DNA from: Phytophthora sp. 'mugwort'
Taxonomy: Eukaryota > Oomycota > Peronosporomycetes > Peronosporales > Peronosporaceae
DNA length: 64,000 nucleotides
NCBI GenBank assembly: GCA_033558025.1
Contig: JAUCEF010000002.1
Coordinates: 2,046,001-2,110,000, forward strand
Direction of reading: 5' to 3'
Of this stretch, positions 29,484-41,822 are shown piece after piece (position 1 is the stretch's first letter; every line of letters begins with the position of its first letter). The position numbers were made by a program, and so were the translations under genes. Under the pieces are notes generated by a model. That model ran no database searches. It had not been told where the DNA came from and worked only from the letters and a program-made list of their open reading frames with translations.

Positions 29484-31574
29484 CCCGCCTTCTCTGAAGA
29501 CCCCGACTACGCCTTCGCCATGGACGCCACGCAGCCTTCTGCCTTCCGCATTAACAAGTTCGACGGAGCTAACTTCCACACGTGGAAGTTCAAGATGCAG
29601 ATGGTGCTGGAAGAGCGCGAGCTATGGGAAGTCACGTGCGGGGCGGTCAAGCTGGAAAACTGCCAGACTGCGGCGGATCAAGCGCTCTTTCGGAAGAAGT
29701 CGCGCAAGGCGCTGGCGATGATCTGTCTCGCGATGGAGGATTCGCAGCTGCCGCTGGTTCGCTCGGCAAGTGGCGCGCATGATGCATGGTCAAGACTGGA
29801 AGGACACTTCGAGAAGAAGAGCCTGGCCAACAAGCTCTTCGTTCGTCGTCGGTTCTTCACGCTCATGATGGAGGAATGTGATGATGTGCTTCAACACATC
29901 AACAAGCTCAAGACTCTGGCGGAACAGCTCGACGCGGTCGGCGCTCCGGTCAGCGAGGACGACTTGGTGATCACGCTTCTCGGGAGCCTGAGCGAGTCGT
30001 ATCAGTTCCTGATCACGGCGTTGGAGTCAAGATCCAACACGCTGACGTGGGAGCTGGTGACGTCTCGGCTGCTACATGAAGACATGAAGCGCAAGGAGCA
30101 GGGTGCCGATGGAGATGGCGCCGCGCCTGGCCAGGCGTTCATGATGAGGGACAACAAGCACAAGGGCCGACCGTCGAAGAAGAACGGTGCGTGCCACAAC
30201 TGCGGCAAGCATGGACACTGGATCGCGGAGTGTCCCTCGCGGATCCATGACAACACGGAACGGCAGCGCTCGCAGCGTGCCAACGTCGCGCGTGAGGACG
30301 ACTCCGGCGACTATCTCTTCTTCGTCGACGGCGATGGCGATGCGGCCATGGCAGCGTCGGCGAGTGGCACATGGCTGGTCGACTCGGGTGCGACGCAGCA
30401 CATGGCGCACTCCAAGAAGTTCATGAGAAACTACAAGGCCTTCACTCCGGTCGACGTGCGTCTCGCAGACGACGGTGTGGTTCAAGCGATCGGCAGCGGC
30501 GACATTGTGATGGAGATGAAGACGCCTCGTGGCATCAAGAAGGGTGTGCTCACGAACGTGTGGCACATTCCCAAGCTAACGCGCAACCTCTTCTCGATCG
30601 GGCGCTTCACCAAGGACGTCGGATCGGTGACCTTCGACAGCGACGGATGCTTCATCGAGCTGAAGGGGATGAAGTGCACGATAGGTGCGCGTGACGGCAA
30701 GCTGTTCAAGCTGTGCATGACGCCCGTGCGCCTGGACGAAGCGAATTCGGCGAGTCCGAACGGGAGCCAAGGGGACACCAAGTCGTACCTCTGGCACCTT
30801 TGACTAGGCCACATCGGTCACGCTGGGCTCGACGCCATCGTCAAGAAGAAGCTCAGCGTCGGCATTGACCTCGGGTCCGCGAGCAAGTGGGAGACGTGCG
30901 ACGGATGCGCGCTCGGCAAGCAGACGCGATTGAGTTTCGAATCGACATCGCCCAAGCGTGCCAATGAACTACTGGAGGTTGTGCACAGTGACGTATGGGG
31001 GCCCATGTGCACGCCGACGTTTGGCGGCAAGCGCTACTTCGTCACCTTTATCGACGACAAGTCGCGCTACTGCGTGGTGTACCTGGTGAAGAACAAGTGG
31101 GAGGTGGCCGACAAGTTCGCGCACTTTGTGGCGTTTGCGGAGACACAGACCGGCAAGCGCGTCAAGGAGCTTCGCAGTGACAACGGTGGTGAGTACAAAT
31201 CCGACAAAATGATCAAGTTTTGCAGCAAGCGCGGCATCGTGCAAAAGTTCACGCCGCCATACACGCCGCAGCTCAACGGAATCGCGGAGCGCATGAACCG
31301 GACGCTAGTTGAATGCGCGCGGTGCATGCTGGAGCACGCGAGTCTGTCCAAGGCATACTGGAGCGAAGCAGTCATGACGGCTATGTTCCTGCGCAACCGC
31401 TGTCCGACACATGCGCTTGACAACGATAAGTCTCCGTACGAGCTGTGGACTGCCAAGAAACCATTGCTGGCCAACCTCAAAGTCTTCGGTTGCCACGCCT
31501 ACGTGCATGTGGCGAAAGAGAAGCGAACCAAGCTGGATGCGCGATCGGTACGATGCAGGTTCCTGGGGTACTCG
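29472..31574 (+). pseudogene. Family B2 gag-protease-integrase half, one internal stop
   Basis: MSPSPAFSEDPDYAFAMD begins gag; INKFDGANFHTWKFKMQM and the LTR-gag helical region follow. Knuckle CHNCGKHGHWIAEC lies at about 30,190-30,230, protease WLVDSGATQHM near 30,370. A TGA at 30,801-30,803 stands where an Arg codon (CGA) occurs in relatives, just before LGHIGHAGLDAI of the integrase zinc region. Integrase core follows open: LEVVHSDVWGPM (about 30,975), FIDDKSRYCVVYL, LRSDNGGEYKS (about 31,170) and PPYTPQLNGIAERMNR with the Glu (about 31,275). It ends at RCRFLGYS, exactly where a family A LTR begins. RT is absent here; the matching RT half lies at 26,018 and 28,111. Apart from the stop this is a well-kept copy. 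Confidence 0.9.
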
Positions 31575-31918
31575 TATTGAGGGTTGCCGGGTTTTGGTAC
31601 TGTGTACCAGTAACCGGTTAACCCGAACCGGTCCAACACGATCCCGCGATGTTTACGTTACGTTGTTTACGCAACCGATGATTAGACGAGTAGGATGATT
31701 GGACGAGTGCGGAGTGTTGGTGATTGGATGCACCAAATGATTGGATGCAGGGCTGCATATCTATGTGGTAGACTAGGTAGTGTAAGCTCCGATAAATCAA
31801 TCACTTTCGAATCTTCCTTCTTCAGCTCAAGTGGTCTTCACTCCGGTCTTCGCACCCAAGTGCAGAACCTCCTTCGCTCCGTCCAAGCTTCACTTATTAA
31901 GATCCATACCTTTTATCA
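31575..31918 (+). repeat. Family A1 LTR joining two unrelated element halves
   Basis: Begins TATTGAGGGTTGCC and ends TTTTATCA. Left neighbour is plus-strand B2 integrase, right neighbour is minus-strand A3 integrase. No matching 5-bp duplication is present. Confidence 0.9.
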
Positions 31919-33818
31919 GACTTCGGAGACGGCAGACGATTCTTGATGTAAGTTGCCGTCATTGCCGCTTCCGCCCAGAACGTCTTGTCCAAGCCAGCGT
32001 AGTGAAGCATACTGCGGCTGATAGTCACGATGGTTCGGTTGGCGCGCTCAGCAGTTGCGTTGGTTTGGTGCGCATACCGAACCGTGGGCTGGACTTCGAT
32101 GCCGTGGTCTTCGTAGAGAGTCTTGAGCGAGTTGGTCGCGAACTCTTTGGCTCCATCATGCCGCACAAACTTCACCTTGGCATCGAATTGCTTCTCCACC
32201 TTGGTAATGAAGCGACGCTAGCAGCCTTCGCTTTCCGACTTGGCTTGCAAGCAGAATCCCGTCATGCAGCTGCTGGCTTCGTCCGTGAGAAGCAGCAAGT
32301 AGCGACTGCCACCAGCGACTCTTCCTCCATGGGTCCACAAATATCAAAGTGAAGGAACTCGAACGGCTTGTACTTGGGCTTGTTCGGGTTGCTTGGGAAG
32401 GGCTTTTGCACCATTTTTCCTTGTTGGCACCCGCGACACTGGCTTGAGTTCTTTGACGATGTCGGCATCTTGGCACCCGTGACCATGCCACTTGAGACCA
32501 TCTTCCGAAGAACGTCGCTGGGTGCGTGACCCATACGTGCATGAAGATCGACCGCGTTGATCGATACATCGGTCACCGAATTCGCAGCGAAACTTGGCAC
32601 CCGGAGCCAGTAGAGACCGTCGATCAGGTCCGCGGAAGCCACGATCTTTTTCGACGTCTTGTGTGCGATGTGCATTTCTGCTCCATCAAACACCACCTTG
32701 AACTGTCCGCTTCGGTTGATCTGGGGTACCGAAAGCAGATTCTTGTTCATACTTGGTACGTAGAGCGCGTCTTGAACGTGGATGTCGCGTTCGCCACCAT
32801 TAGGCAAGGTGACGCGCTGCATGACCGTTCCAACTCCCTTGATCTTGGCAGTATTGCCGTTTGCGACAGTGAGTTCACCTTCGTCGCATGCCTTGATGTT
32901 GACAAACTTATTCTTGTCATTGCAGATGTGGTGCGTGGCACCACTGTCGATGGCCCATGAGCCTTGAAACTTGTTGGTCTTGGAGATACCACACTCCATA
33001 GAGACCGCAAACGCGATGAAGTCATCATCGCTGTCGTCGCGCCGTTGGACATTGTTCGCACCGCGACCAGACCGGCCACGTCGTGCACCTCGATTGTCAT
33101 CCTTTTGCTTGGTCCAGCACTTGTCCACGACGTGTCCCGATTTCCCGCAGTAAGTGCAGTGGCGGCTTTCACGCTCGGCATTAAAGGCCCTTGCAGTGTC
33201 TTCAATCTTCACCTGAGCAGTCTTCTCGCCCTGCCGCTTGATGTGCTCGTTCGTGAGCACCTTGATCACGTCTTGAGTGCGCAGTTCTGCGTTGCTCATC
33301 TCCAAGTTGAGAACCACGTTTTCGAAACTCTTGGGCAGACTCCGTAACAGGCAGATTGCCACGTCTTCATCCTCCATCTTGGCGCCGATGCTGCTGAGCT
33401 TGGCGCTGATGTTGAGGACTTCGTTGCAATGATGAAGTACATTGCCGCCTTCTGCCATCTCAATGCTGAAGAGCTGGCGCTTCAGGTAGATACGACCAGC
33501 CTTCTGTGACCCCCCGTAGAGTGAACGCAGACGCGTCCAGGCCACCCTGGCTTCTTCGCAGTCGTCGACCACATGGTGGTAGTCCGCATCCATGTGGAGC
33601 AACATCAGACCGAACGCGATGTTGCTGGACTTGACGTAGTCGTCCATGGCCCTCGGGTCCGCGAAGCTTGGCGTCGTCTCCCGGTTCACGACGTTCCATA
33701 CCGACTTGGTCAGGAACACGCCACGCATGTAGCGGTTCCAGGTGGCGAAGTTGTCGCCGTCGAACTTGTCAATGGAGATCTTGGTATCTTGCACAGACGA
33801 CATGGTACTTGGGCTCAT
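31919..33818 (-). pseudogene. Family A3 gag-protease-integrase, truncated
   Basis: ATG at 33,816-33,818 in the primer site; [28 protein letters not shown] starts gag. This subtype differs from A1/A2 at many positions (for example [20 protein letters not shown]). Knuckle [14 protein letters not shown] lies near 33,150-33,110 with all four ligands, protease [12 protein letters not shown] near 32,955-32,920, integrase zinc region [11 protein letters not shown] and CRGCQQGKM at 32,555-32,410, first core Asp [12 protein letters not shown] near 32,345. A small deletion near 32,315 shifts the frame; the next frame carries [16 protein letters not shown] and HQTNATAERANR. It is cut at 31,919 (KNRLPSPKS) by a family A1 LTR end. 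Confidence 0.85.
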
Positions 33819-33822
33819 AACC

Positions 33823-34180
33823 TGAAGAAAGGTTACGTTGGGTCTTGAACTTGACGTAGGGGTCTTGGACACCGCCGAGGCTTGAGGCGAGGCGAGGAAG
33901 GAGGCTTGAGAGGTTGAATGGAAATTCAGAAATGATTGATTTATCGGAGCTTACTTTGCCTGCCTACCTGGTATACTACATAGACATGCAACTATGCATC
34001 CAATCAATTGGTGCATCCAATCACCATCATTCCGTACTCGTCCAATCATCCTACTCGTCCAATCATGAGTGGCGTAATCACCGTGGCGTAACCATGGCGA
34101 GGGAGCATTGGACCGGTCCGGTTAACCGGTTCGGGTAACTTGGACTGGTACACTGTACCAAGGAAGTTACCCTGCAACAA
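33823..34180 (-). repeat. Family A3 LTR
   Basis: Runs from TGAAGAAAGG beside the primer site to TGTTGCAGGGTAAC at its 5' end. It is alignable with A1 LTRs around GGTACAGTGTACCAG and the CCGGTT repeats, but clearly diverged. Unlike A1/A2 it keeps the canonical TG at the 5' end. It directly abuts plus-strand A2 integrase. Confidence 0.8.
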
Positions 34181-36637
34181 TCATGAAGGTGCAGACGCAG
34201 TTCGGCAAACGTGTCAAGTTCGTGCGCCACGACGGAGCCCGTGAGTTTGCTACTAATTCGCTCAAGGCCTTCTACGAAGATCAAGGCATCGAGCAGCAGA
34301 CCACGGTTCCGTACGCGCACCAAACCAACGGCATGGCAGAGAGAGCCATCCGAACTATCGTCACGATCGGCCGCAGCATGTTGCATCACGCCAAGCTGGA
34401 CAAGTGTTTCTGGGGCGAAGCAGCGATGGCTGCAATTTATGTCAAGAACCGCTTGCCGTCGCCCAAGGTCGAAAACAAGAATCCGTTCGAGATTGTATAC
34501 AAGTTCAAGCCAAGTGTGAAGCACATGTGTGTGTTTGGATGTCGGACGTACGTCCTGACCCCGAAGGAGAAGCGACTCAAGTGGGACCCCAAGGCTCGCG
34601 CTGGTGTGGTTCATGGGATACGAAGAAGTGTCGAAGGCGTACCGAGTTTATGACATCGAGGCGGGGCAGGTGCTGATAAGTCGCGATGTCACCTTCGACG
34701 AATCAAGTTTTGGTATCTCGACGACGATCTCAAGTAATGACGACGAAGATGTGAACCTGGGCTTCGACTCGCTCGAGATTGGTGACGATGACTCGGCGGG
34801 TCCGACCGAATTCAAGCAGGCGGGGAAGCGCAAGATTCGACCAAGTGATGCGGATACCATGTCAGTGAACTCGCGTCCTGTTCGCCGTGCGACTGGTTTG
34901 GAAGAAGCAAGCGCTCCTGTCACCTCGTTTGAGCGCCAAGCCAAACGCCGAGCGAGTGTTCGAATGGAACCTGGACTACCTGACGAAGAAGAGAAGGATG
35001 CTCAAGACAACGAAGAAGACGATTCCACTCCTCCCGTATTTTGGCGAGCAAGTGCCAACTCAGTGGAAGCCGGTGAGTTGTCTGAGCCGACGACATTCCA
35101 AGACGCGGTGAACGGACCTGATCAAGTGCATTGGCGTAAGGCTGTTCGTGCGGAACTCAAGTCGATGCGACTTCGTGGTGTGTTTCGTGCTGCCAAGTTG
35201 CCCAGCGGACAACGCGCCATCGGTACCAAGTGGGTGTTCAAGATCAAGCGCAAAGCCGACGGATCGATCGAGAAGTACAAGGCGCGCCTGGTGGCCAAGG
35301 GTTTCAAGCAAAAGTACGGCATCGACTACACGGAGACGTTCTCGCCCGTGGTCAAGTACGTGACGCTGCGCATGATCATCGCGATCGCCAAGTATTTCGA
35401 CTGGCCTCTGGACCAACTCGACGTGGTAACGGCATTTCTGTACGGCGTCATGAAGGAAGTCGTGTACTGCGTGGTGCCAGAAGGGGTCGAGCTGGACGTT
35501 GACTTCGACTGCCTGGAATTGGTGAAGGCGATCTACGGTCTCAAGCAAGCTTCGCGCGTGTGGAACGAGACCTTCGACGAGTTCGTGTGCTCCATCGGCT
35601 TTCAAGTATCGGCGTTCGACCCGTGTCTCTACATCAAGATCGTTGACGGTCACTGCGTGCTAGTGCTGGTCTACGTGGATGACGTGCTGATTACCGGAAG
35701 TTCACCCGAACTGATCTCACGCACGAAGACCGACCTCAAGACACGCTTCGAGATGACCGACAGCGGCAAGTGCGCGTTCGTTCTTGGGATCGAATTGGTG
35801 GACGGCCCGGACGGCAGCGTGACGATGTGTCAGCGCCGCTATGTGGATGACATTCTCAAGCGTTTTGGTATGGACGAGTGCAAGGCCGTGGTGAGTCCCG
35901 TCGACATAAGCACTCGACTGATTCCCCCCAAGTGACGCAGCGACCAAGGTGAACGCTCCGTTTCGCGAAGCTGTTGGTGCTCTGATGCACTTGATGACTA
36001 CCACGCGCCCGGACATCGCGTACGCCGTTGGCTATGCGTCGCGCTTCATGGAGAACCCTCAAGAAGAACACTGGGTTGCGGTCAAGCGTATCTTTCGCTA
36101 CCTGCAAGGCACCAAGACGCATGGGATCTGCTTCAAGCCGGGTGACAACATCGACTTTCGCGGGTACTCGGACGCGGACTGGGCTGGCGACCTCGCGGAC
36201 CGCAAGTCGACTTCCGGCTACACGTTATGCTAATGGGTGCACCAGTGAGCTGGGGAAGCAAGAAGCAGTCAAGTGTTTCGCTGTCTATGAGTGAGGCGGA
36301 GTACATCGCACTCAGTCTGGCGATCCAAGAAGGCAAGTGGATTCATCGCCTGCTGCGCGAGATTCTGGCGGCCGCTAATGAGACTGGACCCGAGCTCATG
36401 ATCCGCGAAGACAACCAGTCGTGCATCAAGATGACGAAGAACCCAGTAAACCACGGTCGCGCCAAGCACATCGACATCAAGTACCACCACATCCGCGATG
36501 AAGTGAAGCGCGGTGAAGTCAAGCTCGAGTACTGCGAGACTTCTGTGATGCTAGCGGACATCATGACGAAGGCTCTCGCGGGACCACGCCATACGGATCT
36601 GACGGCGGCTCTCGGCATTCGTGGGACTTCGCATTGA
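34181..36637 (+). pseudogene. Family A2 integrase-RT-RNase H, 5'-truncated, three frameshifts
   Basis: Starts inside integrase ([20 protein letters not shown]), continues with HQTNGMAERAIR and [16 protein letters not shown] one-base insertion near 34,605 (GVVHG) shifts frame. RT then reads [46 protein letters not shown] and YVDD (about 35,671-35,682). A C6 tract at 35,926-35,931 (LIPPK, then stop) shifts frame before RNase H. A one-base loss near 36,224 (SGYTLC) shifts it again. RNase H finishes with SEAEYIALSLA, EDNQSCIKMTKNP and ALGIRGTSH. The C-terminal tail and LTR type differ from A1. Confidence 0.85.
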
Positions 36638-36644
36638 GGGGGCG

Positions 36645-36994
36645 TATTGACGGTTACCGGTTTGGTATCAGTTATTAGCCGTGAACCGGTTAACCCGAGC
36701 CGGTCCAATCCGAACCCACGTTGATTATGGTGATTACGGTAAGTTGTTTACGCCACCGATGATTAGACGAGTAGGATGATTGGACGAACACCGGTGAGTG
36801 ATGGTTGATTAGATGCACTAGGTGATAGGACGCAGGGTCGCGTGTCTATAACAGTAGGGTGTAAGCTCCAACAATTCAATCACTTTCGAATCTTCATTCT
36901 ACCCCTCAAGTGCCTTCGCTCCGGTCCCGCCGTCTGCGACGTCCCTCCCTCCGCTTCGTACAAGCTTCGTGTCCAAGATCCATACCTTTCATCA
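36645..36994 (+). repeat. Family A2 LTR (3' LTR of the preceding element)
   Basis: Preceded by stop and AGGGGGCG. Begins TATTGACGGTTACCGG and ends CCTTTCATCA. Distinguished from A1 by GGTATCAGTTATTAGCC near the start and by its 3' half. Followed directly by minus-strand A1 integrase. Confidence 0.9.
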
Positions 36995-38569
36995 GCATCC
37001 GCTGGCTTCGTCCACGATCAGTAGCAGATACTTGCTGCCGCCAAGCGAGTTTGCTTCCATGGGTCCGCAGATATCGAAGTGGAGCAGCTCAAATGTGTCG
37101 TAGCGACGCTTGTCACGGTTGCTTGGAAATGGTTTTTGGACCATTTTGCCTTGCTGGCAACCACGACACACACTTGGTCCACTCACCTTGGAAGGTGCTT
37201 TCGCGTCCTTGATCATCTTGGTGTCGACCATCTTGCGAAGAACCTCGACTGGAGCGTGACCCATACGCGCGTGCAAATCGACCGTCCTTCCACTTGTCGT
37301 CGCATTTGCCGATCGCTGAGGTGTGCGAAGCCAGTAGAGTCCATCCACGAGATCCGCCGTCGCCACCACTTGATTCGAGTCCTTGCGCGAAACGTGCATC
37401 TCAGTGCCGTCAAATATCACTTGGAACTTGCCATGCTTGTTTATCTGCGGCACTGAAAGCAGATTCTTGCTCATATTTGGCACGTAAAGCGCGTTCTTGA
37501 TCTCGATCTCGCGCTCGTCGCCGTTAGGCAGGACCACTCTTTCCACGATGGTCCCCACACCCTTGATGGCAGCCTTGTTGCCATCGGCCACCGAAAGTTC
37601 GCCTTCACTTCGCTCGCTCAAATTGGCGAACTTGGACTTGTCGTTGCAAATATGGTGCGTGGCACCGCTGTCGACCGCCCACATCCCGGACACATTCTTG
37701 TCCGTCGAAACTCCACATTCCAGGGAAACCGCGAACGCCACTCGATCGTAGTCGTTGTCGTAGCCGTCGCTGTCGTTTCTCCACTGGATGTTGTTGGCCC
37801 CGCGTCCACGGCCGTTGCCGCCGCGTCTTGGCCCTCGGTTCTCGTCCTTCTGCTTGTTCCAGCACTTGTCAATGACATGCCCCAATTTTCCGCAGTACGT
37901 GCATTGGCGAGGCTCACGGTCGGTGTTGAACGCCTTGGCCGCGTTCTCAGTCTTCACCGTCGCCGTCTTCTCGCCTTGTCGCTTGATGTGCTCGTTCGTG
38001 AGCACCTTCACAACGTCTTGCGACCGCAGCTCTGCATTGCTCATCTCCAAGTTCAGCACGACGTTCTCGTAGCTCTTGGGGAGACTGCGCAGCAAGCAGA
38101 TCGCCACGTCCTCGTCCTCCATCTTGGCGCCGATGCTGCTAAGCTTGGCGCTGATGTTCAGGACTTCGTTGCAATGGTGCAAGACATTGCCGCCTTCCGA
38201 CATCGCCATGCTGAAGAGTTGTCGCTTGAGGTAGATGCGACCAGCCTTCTGCGATCCACCGTACAGCGTCTTCAAGCGCGTCCACGCGATCCATGCTTCC
38301 TCGCAGTCATCGACCACGTGATGGTAGTCAGCGTCCATGTGGAGCAACATCAGTCCGAAAGCGATGTTGCTCGGCTTGACGTAGTCGTCCTTGGCCCGGG
38401 AGTCCGTGAAGCTTGGCGTCGTCTCCCGATTCACCACATGCCACGTCGACTTGGTCAGGAACACGACACGCATGTAGCGGTTCCACGTCGCGTAATTGTC
38501 TCCGTTGAACTTGTCGATGGAGACCTTGGTCGAGACGTCTTGGGCAGAGGACATGGTGCTTGGGCTCAT
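36995..38569 (-). CDS. Family A1 gag-protease-integrase, open but 3'-truncated
   Basis: Open from ATG at 38,567-38,569 (inside the primer site) for 525 codons without a break. Gag [18 protein letters not shown]; knuckle [14 protein letters not shown] with all ligands near 37,905-37,860; basic [16 protein letters not shown] stretch; protease [12 protein letters not shown] near 37,690; integrase zinc region LHARMGH and CRGCQQGKM near 37,275-37,150; first core Asp [11 protein letters not shown] near 37,085. It ends at IVDEASGC exactly at the 3' end of an oppositely oriented A2 LTR, so RT and RNase H are lost. Translation would run on into that LTR. It could still give Gag and protease, but cannot mobilise itself. 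Confidence 0.85.
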
Positions 38570-38573
38570 AACC

Positions 38574-38912
38574 TGATAAAGGTGTTGAGGTCTTGAAGCG
38601 AAGCTTGAACGGAGCGAAGGGAGTTCTGAACTTGGGTGCGAGGACCGGAGTGAAGACCACTTGAGCTGAAGAAGGAAGATTCGAAAGTGATTGATCGGGG
38701 CTTACACTACCTAGTCTACCACATAGATATGCAGCCCTGCATCCAATCATTTGGTGCATCCAATCACCAACACTCCGCACTCGTCCAATCATCCTACTCG
38801 TCTAATCATCGGTTGCGTAAACAACGTACCGTAAACATCGCGGGATCGTGTTGGACCGGTTCGGGTTAACCGGTTACTGGTACACAGTACCAAAACCCAG
38901 CAACCCTTAATA
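38574..38912 (-). repeat. Family A1 LTR (5' LTR of the minus-strand gag)
   Basis: From TGATAAAGG beside the primer site to TATTAAGGGTTGC at its 5' end (38,912). Abuts a 121-bp plus-strand RT fragment. Confidence 0.9.
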
Positions 38913-39033
38913 CAAGCAAGCTTCGCGCGTGTGGAACGAGACCTTCGACGAATTCGTGTGCTCCATCGGTTTTCAAGTTTCGGCCTACGATCCGTGCCTC
39001 TACATCAAGATTGTGGATGGTCACTGCGTTCTG
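38913..39033 (+). pseudogene. 121-bp family A RT fragment between two LTRs
   Basis: Encodes [19 protein letters not shown] through CLYIKIVDGHCVL, the part of RT just before YVDD. Both ends stop exactly at LTR termini. It is oriented opposite to both flanking LTRs. Confidence 0.85.
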
Positions 39034-39375
39034 TGATAAAGGTGTTGAGGTCTTGAAGCGAAGCTTGGACGGAGCGAAGAGAGTTCTGCACTTGGGTGCG
39101 AGGACCGGAGTGGAGACCACTTGAGCTGAAGAAGGAAGATTCGAAAGTGATTGATTTATCGGGGCTTACACTACCTAGTCTACCACATAGATATGCAGCC
39201 CTGCATCCATCATTTGGTGCATCCAATCACCAACACTCCGCACTCGTCCAATCATCCTACTCGTCTAATCATCGGTTGCGTAAACAACGTACCGTATACA
39301 TCGCGGGATCGTGTTGGACCGGTTCGGGTTAACCGGTTACTGGTACACAGTACCAAAACCCGGCAACCCTTAATA
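39034..39375 (-). repeat. Family A1 LTR (3' LTR of the minus-strand pol to its right)
   Basis: From TGATAAAGG to CTTAATA, followed by the reverse complement of the polypurine tract and the pol stop. A direct repeat of 38,574-38,912 with scattered differences. Confidence 0.9.
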
Positions 39376-39382
39376 CGCCCCC

Positions 39383-41468
39383 TCAATGCGAACACGCGTG
39401 GATTCCGAGGGACGCCGTCAGATCCATGTGGCGCGGTCCTGGCAGTGCCTTGGTCATGATGTCCGCGAGCATGATAGAAGTCTCGCAATACTCGAGCTTG
39501 ACTTCGCCGCGCTTGACCTCATCACGGATGTGATGGTACTTGATGTCGATGTGCTTGGCGCGACCATGGTTCACTGGGTTCTTCGTCATCTTGATGCACG
39601 ACTGGTTGTCTTCGCGGATCCTGAGCTCGGGTCCAGTCTCGTTGGCAGCCGCCAAAATCTCGCACAACAGGCGATGAATCCACTTGCCTTCTTGGATCGC
39701 CAGACTGAGTGCGATGTATTCCGCCTCGCTCGTAGACAGCGAAACACTTGACTGCTTCTTGCTTCCCCAGCTCACCGGCGCACCCATCAGCATGAACGTG
39801 TAGCCGGAAGTCGACTTGCGGTCCGCGAGGTCGCCAGCCCAGTCCGCATCCGAATACCCACGAAAGTCGATCTTGTTGCCTGGCTTGAAACAGATTCCAT
39901 GCGTCTTGGTGCCTTGTAGATAGCGAAAAATGCGCTTGACCGCAACCCAGTGTTCCTCTTGGGGGTTCTCCATGAAGCGCGATACATAGCCTACTGCGTA
40001 CGCGATATCCGGGCGAGTAGCAGTCATCAAGTGCATGAGGGCACCCACAGCTTCGCGAAACGGAGCGTTCACCTTGGTCGCTGCGTCACTTGGAACCAGT
40101 CGAGTGCTCATGTCTACCGGACTCACCACAGCCTTGCACTCGTCCATACCGAAACGCTTCAGGATATCATCCACATAACGCCGCTGGCACATCGTCACGC
40201 TGCCGTCCGGGCCATCCACCAGCTCGATTCCAAGAACGAACACACACTTGCCACTGTCAGTCATTTCGAAGCGTGTCTTGAGGTCGTTCTTCGTGCGTGA
40301 GATCAGCTCGGGTGAACTTCCGGTGACCAACACATCGTCCACGTAGACCAGCACGAGCACACAGTGGCCATCGACAACCTTGATGTAGAGGCACGGGTCG
40401 AAGGCTGAAACTTGAAAACCGATAGAACACACGAATTCGTCGAAGGTCTCGTTCCAGACGAGCGAAGCTTGCTTGAGACCGTAGATCGCCTTTACCAATT
40501 CCAGGCAGTCGAAATCACCATCCAGCTCGACGCCTTCAGGAACCACGCAGAACACCAACTCCTTCATGACGCCGTACAGAAATGCCGTTACCACGTCGAG
40601 TTGGTCGAGGGGCCAATCGAAATACTTGGCAATCGCTATGACCATGCGCAGCGTCACGTACTTGACCACGGGCGAGAACGTCTCCGTGTAGTCGATGCCG
40701 TACTTCTGCTTGAAACCCTTGGCCACCAGGCGCGCATTGTATTTCTCGATCGATCCGTCGGCTTTGCGCTTTATCTTGAACACCCACTTGGTACCGATGG
40801 CGCGTTGTCCGTTAGGCAACTTGGCAGCACGAAACACACCACGAAGGCGCATCGACTTTAACTCAGCACGAATCGCCTTGCGCCAATGCACTTGATCAGG
40901 TCCGTTGACCGCTTCTTGGAATGTCGACGGCTCCGATAAGTCCACGGCTGCTTCGACCGCGTTGACACTTGCACGCCAAAACACAGATGGAGTCGATTCT
41001 TCATCTTGGTCTCCAGACTTTTCTTCTTCGTCTGCGTCTGTTCGGTGCGGAGGGGAGTAGTTCGGCGCACTTGCTTCTTCCAGTCCAGGTCGATGACGCA
41101 CAGCGCGCGGTCTTCTGACAGCTTCATCTTCGTCACTCGGGCGGCTCTTGCGCTTCCCTGCCTGTTTGTACTCCGTCTGGCGCGGACCATCATCGTCGAT
41201 GTCGAGCGAGTCGAAGTCCAGGTCGTCGACATCTTCATCAGAAATCGACGGTGAAAATCCAAAGGTCGATTCATCGAAGTTGACATCGCGACTGATGACC
41301 ACCTGCCCCGCCTCGATGTCATAAAGTCGATACGCCTTGGACACTTCTTCGTAACCCAGGAACAATCCGGCGCGAGCCTTGGGATCCCACTTGAGTCGCT
41401 TCTCCTTCGGAGTCAGGATGTACGTCCGACAGCCGAAAACACGCATGTGCTTCACACTCGGCTTGGAC
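39383..41468 (-). CDS. Family A1 pol 3' half (integrase tail, RT, RNase H), open
   Basis: Unbroken from the left edge of an LTR at 41,468 to TGA at 39,383-39,385, about 695 codons. It begins in the integrase C-terminal region ([17 protein letters not shown]), has the acidic, Ser/Pro-rich linker, then RT with [41 protein letters not shown] (near 40,340) and RNase H with GYSDADWAGDLADRKSTSG, STSEAEYIALS and EDNQSCIKM, ending ASLGIHACSH. All visible catalytic residues are present. The missing gag-integrase start makes it a fragment; no start codon of its own is evident beyond an internal Met. Confidence 0.85.
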
Positions 41469-41818
41469 TATTGACGGTTACCGGTTTGGTATCAGTTATT
41501 AGCCGTGAACCGGTTAACCCGAACCGGTCCAATCCGAACCCACGTTGATTATGGTGATTACGGTAAGTTGTTTACGCCACCGATGATTAGACGAGTAGGA
41601 TGATTGGACGAACACCGGTGAGTGATGGTTGATTAGATGCACTAGGTGATAGGACGCAGGGTCGCGTGTCTATAACAGTAGGGTGTAAGCTCCAACAATT
41701 CAATTACTTTCGAATCTTCATTCTACCCCTCAAGTGCCTTCGCTCCGGTCCCGCCGTCTGCGACGTCCCTCCCTCCGCTTCGTACAAGCTTCGTGTCCAA
41801 GATCCATACCTTTTATCA
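41469..41818 (+). repeat. Family A2 LTR with primer site and gag start
   Basis: Begins TATTGACGGTTACCGG, ends CCTTTTATCA, followed by GGTTATGAGCCCAAGC. 5' LTR of a plus-strand element of which only 161 bp of gag follow directly. Confidence 0.9.
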
Positions 41819-41822
41819 GGTT

